From Diphasiastrum complanatum (taxonomy: Eukaryota > Streptophyta > Lycopodiopsida > Lycopodiales > Lycopodiaceae): a stretch of 64,000 nt of DNA. The position numbers and the translations under genes were made by a program. The stretch covers positions 76,601,317 to 76,665,316 of the forward strand of contig CM055092.1 in assembly GCA_029204225.1 (NCBI GenBank), read 5' to 3'. Below, piece after piece: positions 57,274 to 64,000 of this stretch; the stretch's first letter is position 1, and each line of letters opens with the position of its first letter. The notes beneath the pieces are model-generated. The model was not told the DNA's origin, ran no database searches, and saw only the letters and a program-made list of their open reading frames with translations.

Positions 57274-60200
57274 ATGACCACTCCTCAGGGACCTGATCAA
57301 CCCCAGGAGAGAGGCTTCGACGAACTTGAAACAGAAGCCTTGGCTTACAGAAAAGGGAAGGAACCCATGGAAGTAGAAGAACAGGAACAGTTCGCCGAAG
57401 AACTCGACGAACTGGTTACCAAGGAGCAGTTCCTCCAATTGGTAACAGAAGTGGATGAACTGAAGCTGGCATTAGCCAATTTCAAGTCCAGTGTGGACGA
57501 CTCGTTCGCTGAACTCAAAAACTTGATTTTGAGCTCCGCGAAAGGAAGCCTTCCCTCCACTTCTCAGTTATCCCCTTCTCCACTTCCATCAGTTTCGGGT
57601 GAGACTTTACGGTCTCACCCCAGTGTTTTTAAAGATTTAAAGCCTCCTACTTTTAATGGGGAAGAGAAGGATAGAAATGCAGATATTCTACAAACCTTCC
57701 TCAGCAAATGGAAGAACATTCATGCTCTTAAACAGACCCCTGACCATTTGCAAGCAATTGAGGCCAGTCTTTCTTTAGGGCCTATGGCCTATAAGTGGTG
57801 GTTAAATCTCCAGGAGACTGGGCAGACTCCCCGGTCATGGAAAGCTTTTGAAGAAGCTTTCCTAAGAGAATTTCTACCAGAGAATGAACTTGATAGAGCC
57901 TGGGAAGCCTGGGAAAGAACAGTAATGGACAAGTCCCTCATCCAATATATCTCGCAGTATCGAGAGGCAATTTTAAAGATTAAAAATATGGATGACTATC
58001 AAAAAATCAGGGGATTTGTCCGTGGCCTCAAAGATGAATATAAAGTAGAGGTCCAGAGAAACTCGCCTACTACCCTTGAGCAAGCTCTCAGATATGCTCA
58101 AATCTATGATGATTCAGTGGGTAGGAAGAGAGCGAGACAGCAACCACTTTCTGAGCAGCTTCCTCAGAAAGACTTTCAATTTAAAAAGAAATTTTTAAAA
58201 AGAAAGAAAGAAGATAAATTTAAAGGTGAAGCTCCTCAGAAACGCCCTTCACACATACAGCCCTTAAAACCAGATGATTTTGAGAAAGCCAAACAAGAAC
58301 GTTTGTGCTTTGTGTGTATGGGCAAGGGACACACAGTCAGACAGTGTCCCAAGGGGCCTTTCACTAAAAAAGATAAGAAAGATAAAAAACAAGTTCATCT
58401 TGTTCAGACTGTATGTTTCCCCAGTGACTCGGCAGCTTCCGAGATCAAAGTGTATCATGAAGATCATGAACACTGTTGCCAGCTGACCTCTGCAATGCTA
58501 GCGAGACCCTTCAGCTTTGGGCCGCATGACCTAGTACGTATGCATGGGAAAGTTGGTAACCAGTCAGTAAGAGTCATGGTTGATGATGGGGCAACCCATA
58601 ATTTCATCAACCACACCCTGGTTAAAAAGCTTAAACTACCAGAAGTACCTAGTCAGCATAGGTACATAGTTTCATTAGCTAAGGGTGAAGATAAAAAAAT
58701 ATGGGAAACTATGGTAACTAAGTTAAATCTTGGTATTCAGGGGTACCAAGATCAAATAAACTTTCAGATAATGCACCTGGATCGAACAGACATTGTTCTC
58801 GGGAGAGATTGGCTCTACAGTTTAGGACCTTCCCTCCACAGAAACTATCAGGAGAACACCCTCAGCTTTCAGTATAAAGGCCGAGAGATCCAGTTGCATG
58901 GGGAGCATGATGTTCCCAACAGCCCTATGGTCTGCAGTTCAGAGCTCTGTCAGCTAATCGGAGACGAAGACCATCAGGTATTCTTATGTGACTTTCAGTT
59001 TATTCCTGAAGTTTCTATTTCCAGTTCTATTCAGCAGAAAATCAGTAAATTAGAAACTTTATTGTCTAAATTTAAAGATGTTTTTCCTGAAGATTTGCCA
59101 CATGGTTTACCACCTAGCAGAGAGGTAGATCATGTAATAAACCTAGTACCAGGTACAGCACCTGTTTCTAAACCTCCGTATCGGGTCAGCCGAACAGAGG
59201 ATGAAGAAATAACTAGGCAGTTAACAGACTATCTTGGGAAAGGCCAAATTCAGACCAGTAGTTCACCATGGGCCTCACCAGTCCTATTGGTGAAAAAGAA
59301 AGAGGGGTCTATGCGTCTTTGCGTAGATTACAGAGCCCTCAATAAAGTCACAATTAAGAATAAATACCCTATGCCTCGGGCAGACGAGTTGTTTGATCAA
59401 CTCGACGGGGCTAAGTTTTTCAGTAAAATAGACCTTAGATCGGGATATCATCAAGTCCGTATACAATCGGAAGATGTCTCGAAAACAGCTTTTAGGACTC
59501 GTCACGGTCATTATGAGTTTAAGGTGATGCCATTTGGGCTCACAAATGCTCCAGCTACCTTTATGACCTTGATGAACAGTGTCCTCAGACCATACTTGGG
59601 TAAGTTTGTAGTCGTATTTTTAGATGACATCCTCGTCTACAGCAAAACGAGGAAGGAGCATCTAAAACACCTCAGAAAGGTGTTTCGACTGCTCAGAAAG
59701 CATAAGCTTTATGCTAAACAATCCAAGTGTGAATTCTTCGTTGAAGAAGTAGCATATTTGGGTCACATTATCTCTTCAGATGGGATTAAGATGGACCCAA
59801 ATAAGGTTAAAGCCATACTCAGTTGGCTGAGACCTCAGAATATTTTGGAACTTCAAATCTTTCTTGGTCTGGCGAGATATTACAGACGATTTGTCAAGGA
59901 ATATGCTCAGATAGCAGTCCCTATGACAAATCTTCTTAAGGGGAAGGGAAAGGAGTTCATTTGGGAGTCTGCACAACAGGAGAGCTTTGATGCTCTCAAA
60001 ACAGCCTTAGCTACAGCACCAGTCTTAAAAGTCGTCGACCCCAATCAGCCATTTGTGGTCGAAACAGATGCTAGCGACTTTGCAGTAGGCGCTGTGCTAA
60101 CTCAGGGTGGACGACCAGTTGCGTTCGAGAGTAAAAAACTCGAGCCAGCTCAGACTAGGTACAGTGCCTATGAAAAGGAACTCTTTTCTATAGTCCATGC

Positions 60201-62061
60201 CCTTAAGACTTGGAGGCATTATTTGTATGGTGCCAACTTTGAGGTCCTGACAGACCATGAGAGTCTCAGATACCTTTGCAATCAACCTGAGCTTAGAGGT
60301 CGGAAAGCTCGTTGGGAAGAGTTGATGCAAGAGTTTGACATGTCTATCAGATATAGGCGTGGAAAATTCAATACAGTAGCAGATGCCCTTAGCAGAATGC
60401 CTATGATAAACGAGCTGAGTTTTACTCAGATTCGTAATGAGTTACTCGAGTCCTTGAGAGGGAAATGCCAGCATGATGCATTCTTCTCTATTATCTGGAA
60501 CTCAGTCCAGAACAGACAGTTACAGACTCCAGAACCAGTTCCCGGGGCTGGTGCCAGTTCATCCAAGAATACGGCAGCTTCCGTTGAGGATGATGATGAG
60601 TCCGAGTATACGTCGTCAGATGACGTTGAGGATTCTGAGCCTGTATTACCCAAGCAAACCCCAGTGGTTGAGGGTCAGTTGACTCAAGGATTCAAATGGA
60701 AACAGTATTCCATTCAGGATGAGTACTTGCTCTATAGAGATAGAGTATGTGTCCCCAATTCAGAGGATTATAGGCAGCAGGTCCTATATGAATGTCATGA
60801 CAATCCTAGCGCGGGACACCCAGGCATACAGAAGACCTATGAGCTTCTTCGTAGGCAATTTTTCTGGCCCAGTATGAAAAAGGACGTCCACCAGTATGTA
60901 ACTAGTTGCCAGAAATGTCAAGTAAATAAAGCAGAGCGTTTAAAGGCAGGAGGGTTGTTGCATCCCTTAGAAATACCAGCTGGTAAATGGGAGAGTATCT
61001 CCATGGATTTTATAGTAGGCCTGCCTAAAACCCAAAAGGGTAATGACGCTATATGGGTCACAGTTGACCGTCTGACCAAAATGGCTCATTTTATTCCGAC
61101 CAAAACAACCGTTAGAGCTCCAGAGTTAGCGAGGTTGTTTGTAGACGGGCTATTTAAATTGTACGGTCTACCTTCCGGCATAGTCAGCGACCGGGACAGT
61201 AAGTTTACTGGAAATTTTTGGAAGGCAGTATTCCATCATCTCCATACTAAACTTAATATGAGTACCACTGACCATCCACAGACGGACGGTCAAACAGAAA
61301 GGGTAAATCAAGTGCTGGAGGATATGCTTCGTGCATACGTCAGCAAGAGGCAGACTAATTGGGAGGAGTATCTCTCAATATTAGAGTTTGCTTACAACAG
61401 TACCAAACATTCAGCTACGGGATACAGCCCATTTATGCTGATGTACGGTTTTCAGCCACGCTCACCCACAGCTGTAGGGTTTAAACAAGAAAAAGTTGAA
61501 GCAGCCAGAAACTTTTTAGAAGACCTAAACCAGATGATAGAACATGCTAAGCGTAGCATTAGACAATCCCAGGATCGAGCCAGGCATTATGCAGATCCAC
61601 ACAGACGGGATGTGCAGTTCTCCACTGGTGAGAAAGTCTACTTGAGAGTCCCAGTTGACTCTAAAACCCTCAAATCAGGAGTGTGTGCTAAGTTGTCTCC
61701 AAGGTATTGTGGTCCCTTTACCATCAGTAGGAGACTAGGCGAGGTCACCTATGAACTAGAACTCCCACACAACAGTAAGGTTTTTCCAGTTTTTCATGTA
61801 AGTCAGTTACGAAAAGCCTTAACCAGATCAGATAATCTGGTAGGGGACAATGTTCTAGTTCTCCCATTGGATCCTCAACAACCTCCACATGAACCAGAGG
61901 AAATTCTTGATAGTAGAGAGACGCAGACTCGTCATACTCTATACCGAGAATATCTGGTTAAGTGGAATGATCAGCCTGTTGAGAATGCCACTTGGGAAAG
62001 AGGCAGCGTCCTTCGCAAGATTTTTCCAGACTTTGTCTTAGAGGACCAAGACGGTTCTTAA
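57274..62061 (+). CDS. Chromovirus Gag-Pol polyprotein, intact, 1,595 residues
   Basis: One uninterrupted frame. Approximate residues: capsid-like gag 110-290 ([21 protein letters not shown]); zinc knuckle 343-360 ([15 protein letters not shown]-x2-C-x4-H-x4-C); protease about 435 ([12 protein letters not shown], with D-D-G where D-S/T-G is usual); RT 675-830 ([25 protein letters not shown], catalytic FLDD about 780); RNase H from about 929 ([22 protein letters not shown]); integrase zinc region about 1,172-1,215 (H.4H, C.2C) and core with D about 1,244, D about 1,306 and E about 1,340; chromodomain 1,545-1,592 ([16 protein letters not shown]). It would form the particle, copy the RNA and integrate the DNA in the nucleus; the chromodomain probably guides it to marked chromatin. 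The ATG is the first in frame after the leader. Confidence 0.97.
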   Translation: MTTPQGPDQPQERGFDELETEALAYRKGKEPMEVEEQEQFAEELDELVTKEQFLQLVTEVDELKLALANFKSSVDDSFAELKNLILSSAKGSLPSTSQLSPSPLPSVSGETLRSHPSVFKDLKPPTFNGEEKDRNADILQTFLSKWKNIHALKQTPDHLQAIEASLSLGPMAYKWWLNLQETGQTPRSWKAFEEAFLREFLPENELDRAWEAWERTVMDKSLIQYISQYREAILKIKNMDDYQKIRGFVRGLKDEYKVEVQRNSPTTLEQALRYAQIYDDSVGRKRARQQPLSEQLPQKDFQFKKKFLKRKKEDKFKGEAPQKRPSHIQPLKPDDFEKAKQERLCFVCMGKGHTVRQCPKGPFTKKDKKDKKQVHLVQTVCFPSDSAASEIKVYHEDHEHCCQLTSAMLARPFSFGPHDLVRMHGKVGNQSVRVMVDDGATHNFINHTLVKKLKLPEVPSQHRYIVSLAKGEDKKIWETMVTKLNLGIQGYQDQINFQIMHLDRTDIVLGRDWLYSLGPSLHRNYQENTLSFQYKGREIQLHGEHDVPNSPMVCSSELCQLIGDEDHQVFLCDFQFIPEVSISSSIQQKISKLETLLSKFKDVFPEDLPHGLPPSREVDHVINLVPGTAPVSKPPYRVSRTEDEEITRQLTDYLGKGQIQTSSSPWASPVLLVKKKEGSMRLCVDYRALNKVTIKNKYPMPRADELFDQLDGAKFFSKIDLRSGYHQVRIQSEDVSKTAFRTRHGHYEFKVMPFGLTNAPATFMTLMNSVLRPYLGKFVVVFLDDILVYSKTRKEHLKHLRKVFRLLRKHKLYAKQSKCEFFVEEVAYLGHIISSDGIKMDPNKVKAILSWLRPQNILELQIFLGLARYYRRFVKEYAQIAVPMTNLLKGKGKEFIWESAQQESFDALKTALATAPVLKVVDPNQPFVVETDASDFAVGAVLTQGGRPVAFESKKLEPAQTRYSAYEKELFSIVHALKTWRHYLYGANFEVLTDHESLRYLCNQPELRGRKARWEELMQEFDMSIRYRRGKFNTVADALSRMPMINELSFTQIRNELLESLRGKCQHDAFFSIIWNSVQNRQLQTPEPVPGAGASSSKNTAASVEDDDESEYTSSDDVEDSEPVLPKQTPVVEGQLTQGFKWKQYSIQDEYLLYRDRVCVPNSEDYRQQVLYECHDNPSAGHPGIQKTYELLRRQFFWPSMKKDVHQYVTSCQKCQVNKAERLKAGGLLHPLEIPAGKWESISMDFIVGLPKTQKGNDAIWVTVDRLTKMAHFIPTKTTVRAPELARLFVDGLFKLYGLPSGIVSDRDSKFTGNFWKAVFHHLHTKLNMSTTDHPQTDGQTERVNQVLEDMLRAYVSKRQTNWEEYLSILEFAYNSTKHSATGYSPFMLMYGFQPRSPTAVGFKQEKVEAARNFLEDLNQMIEHAKRSIRQSQDRARHYADPHRRDVQFSTGEKVYLRVPVDSKTLKSGVCAKLSPRYCGPFTISRRLGEVTYELELPHNSKVFPVFHVSQLRKALTRSDNLVGDNVLVLPLDPQQPPHEPEEILDSRETQTRHTLYREYLVKWNDQPVENATWERGSVLRKIFPDFVLEDQDGS

Positions 62062-62072
62062 GGGGGAGGGAG
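62060..62072 (+). promoter_or_regulatory. Polypurine tract
   Basis: AAGGGGGAGGGAG abuts the 3' LTR and overlaps the last bases of the Gag-Pol stop codon. Confidence 0.93.
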
Positions 62073-62430
62073 TGTTACGAGCTCGTAACCAGTGCCGAAC
62101 CCTAGAGAACACAGATAGGTCAGATACCACAGTCAGGGTCGTGTCCAGCGTACATGACCAACAGGGCAAGACAGTGTGAGTAGTGTGCCCCAGCACGGTC
62201 CATAGCCATGGCGGGCCTAACACAGCCTAGGGACCCTGTCAGCAGGATAGGGCCCCCAGTTGGGTCCCGACGTGCAGTCGGCCACGTCAGTGCCACGTGG
62301 CCGACACTTGGCAGTAGCATGCTACCAGTCCTCACACTGGGCTAGGAGGGGCTTACTCTATATCAGGGAGTAGGCAAGGTTGGGTGGATCAGTTAGTGTT
62401 TGCCCTACTGTGGTGTTAGGATCTATTACA
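62073..62430 (+). repeat. 3' LTR of the young chromovirus
   Basis: 358 bp, three differences from the 5' LTR, followed by the target duplicate ACCAC. Confidence 0.96.
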
Positions 62431-62435
62431 ACCAC

Positions 62436-64000
62436 CCCCCCAGACATTCTTCATCGTCCTATTTTGAGTAGACCTGCTCCTGCTCCATCTCCATCTTCAG
62501 GAGGTGCTTTTGGTAGTACGTTTGGTCTCCTTTCATATAGTGCTAGTTCTTATGGGTCTCCTTTATTTCCCTCCACACCACCAGGATTTCCTTCTTCTAC
62601 TTTTTCAGGTAATCCTGAGCCTCATTTTGCTCGTGATTTTTGTGATCGCACCAGCTTACTACTTATTCTGGTTCATCTGATGGGAATATCTTGGAAAATT
62701 GGTTCTATAAGAGACCTATTTTCTTATGTATCCCAAGACTGAAACCCAGAAAGTGCAGTTGGCTACGATACATTTAGATGGTCGAGCTCAGACTTGGTGG
62801 CGTGTCTATCGCTCTGAGCCTACTCGTGAGGGATTACATATGTGGCCTACTTTTCGGCATGATCTTCATATGGCTATGATTGACCCACAATGGTTCGTTC
62901 GCCAACGTGATCTGTTTCGTAGCCTTCGCCATACTAGTGATTTGACTGCTTATATTGATCAGTTTATTGAGCTTTCCTACCTTTTTACTGATCTTCATCC
63001 TACAGAGCTTATTTCACATTTTATTGCCGGTCTTAGGGACACCTTACGATATGATGTCTCATCTTTTCGGCCTCTTACTCTCTCAGATGCTATCTCCTTG
63101 GCTACTACCTTGCAGCATAAGTATCCTGAGTTATCCACTTCTTTTCGTTTTTCTTGCTCTCATTCCACTGCTTCTCCTACTTTGGCTTCTTCTACTACCA
63201 TTCCTCCTGGTCCTCCTACCGTTGTTTTTTACCATGAGGCTCTTACTCCTGATGATTTTGATGTTTATATCCATATTCTTGATACTCCTCACCCACATTC
63301 TGTTGATGAGCCGGCTGACCCGCTTCCTGATGATCCTGCTTCCGCCACTAGCCATGCACAGCTTGCTTATGCTACTTGGGCTGGTGGGCGTCCTGGTCCT
63401 CGTTCTATTTGGTTACGTGTTCGCATTTTGGGATGAGAGTACATTGCTTTGGTGGATACTGGCAGTACACATTCATTTATTAGCAGTTACATTTCCTCTA
63501 GGATTCGTGCTACATAGTCTCTTAGTGTCGAGGTTGCTCGTTCCCATTCTTTTTCTAGTTCTCAGATGTTTCAGGGCTTGGACTATAGCATTGGTGACTT
63601 CTCTGGACCAGATTTCTATATTATTCCTCTAGAGCACTATGACATTATTCTTGGTGCAGATTGGTTTTCGTCACTTGGTACTGTTGCTGTGGATCTTTCT
63701 CAGCAGACACTGTCTTTTACACATGTTGGTCGGCATCATTTACTTTATGGTATTGATTCCTAGAGTGACTATCAGTTGGTTACCGGGAAGAAGTTTATGC
63801 GTAGCCTGCCAAAGGCTCATGATGCAGCTCTTCTTTCCATTCAGAGTACATTAGTTGCTGCTTCACTTTCACCGACCGTGGGTCCTCTTACTCAGGTTGA
63901 CGCTGCTCCGGATTTACAAGTTGTTGCTATGTGCCTTGCGCCTATATGCCTTGATTCACAGATATCGTATTCGGTGGTCATTCCTGGTTTCATTGATATT
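62436..64000 (+). pseudogene. Outer element gag (rest) and protease, partial
   Basis: The frame resumes with a proline- and serine-rich segment (SRPAPAPSPSSGGAFGS). It shifts near 62,650-62,735, then gives a capsid-type domain (VQLATIHLDGRAQTWWRVY, QFIELSYLFTDLHPTELI, HFIAGLRDTLRYDV). After a stop or shift near 63,434 comes VDTGSTHSFIS, an intact D-T-G protease site, and DIILGADWFSSLG. A stop at about 63,762 and frame changes mean this copy is probably dead. The capsid domain differs from the inserted chromovirus, so it is another Ty3 lineage. Confidence 0.85.

Larger units (their letters stand above)
56205..62430 (+). mobile_element. Young, full-length chromovirus (Ty3/gypsy)
   Basis: The target duplication ACCAC lies at 56,200-56,204 and 62,431-62,435. 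Both LTRs are 358 bp (56,205-56,562; 62,073-62,430) and differ at only three positions by direct reading. The primer site (tRNA-iMet) is at 56,564-56,576, a polypurine tract at 62,060-62,072, and one open Gag-Pol frame lies between. All parts needed for an autonomous element are visible, so it inserted recently and may be active. Confidence 0.97.
54571..64000 (+). mobile_element. Outer Ty3/gypsy element in dynein intron 7, split by a younger element
   Basis: An LTR-like block (about 54,571-54,960, TATA-like 'gggtataagtaggg' at 54,824) precedes the primer site TTGGTATCAGAGC (54,963-54,975). Then come a repeat-rich leader, a gag start at 56,060 and, after the inserted element, the rest of gag (from 62,436) and protease to the window end. 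The gag frame and the ACCAC target copies show that the inserted DNA at 56,205-62,430 splits one gene. RT, integrase and the 3' LTR lie outside the window. The left LTR edge is approximate. Confidence 0.8.

Overview
The window is nuclear DNA from a land plant. It consists mostly of decayed, nested LTR retrotransposons and microsatellites, plus one spliced host gene. That gene (48,011 to beyond 54,424, + strand) encodes the N-terminal tail of a dynein heavy chain. Seven exons join in frame and all six complete introns are phase 0. Angiosperms and conifers are known to have lost dynein heavy chains with their flagellated sperm. The host is therefore probably a plant with swimming sperm (bryophyte, lycophyte, fern, cycad or Ginkgo). 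The sequence alone does not decide which.

Layout. 1-2.4 kb: TG microsatellite and a broken minus-strand Ty3 pol. 2.4-4.5 kb: AT-rich, unassigned. 4.5-15.1 kb: a family here called X (Ty3-like, multi-zinc-knuckle gag plus protease, LTR from 14.15 kb), interrupted by a minus-strand gag-only element at 6.07-11.05 kb. 15.6-18.45 kb: tandem repeats, then a Ty1/copia RT-RNase H remnant with its 3' LTR. 18.6-20.4 kb: an inverted family X LTR and an RT fragment. 20.4-23.2 kb: non-coding, with arrays of a short bidirectional motif. 23.3-28.7 kb: family X RT-RNase H, an LTR, a tRNA-Asp type primer site, a leader, a gag start, then an abrupt switch to a chromovirus integrase with its own 3' LTR. 29.3-31.9 kb: nothing recognised. 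31.9-34.4 kb: leader, primer site and LTR of a minus-strand tRNA-Asp-primed element, and a protease fragment. 35.35-38.89 kb: a complete-ended copia deletion derivative with matching target duplications. 39.4-43.7 kb: copia fragments on both strands. 43.9-46.1 kb: another leader-motif array and ORFs of unknown function. 46.6-46.85 kb: a foldback element. 47.5-54.4 kb: the dynein gene and a duplicated upstream block. 54.6-64 kb: a Ty3 element in the next dynein intron, itself split by a young, full-length chromovirus (56,205-62,430).

Only two coding units look functional: the dynein heavy chain and the 1,595-residue Gag-Pol of the young chromovirus. Nearly everything else is broken by stops, frameshifts or deletions. 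The strongest unusual signals are the multi-knuckle gag of family X and a related element, the bidirectional short-motif arrays in element leaders, the internally deleted copia element that kept clean ends, and the dynein gene itself.
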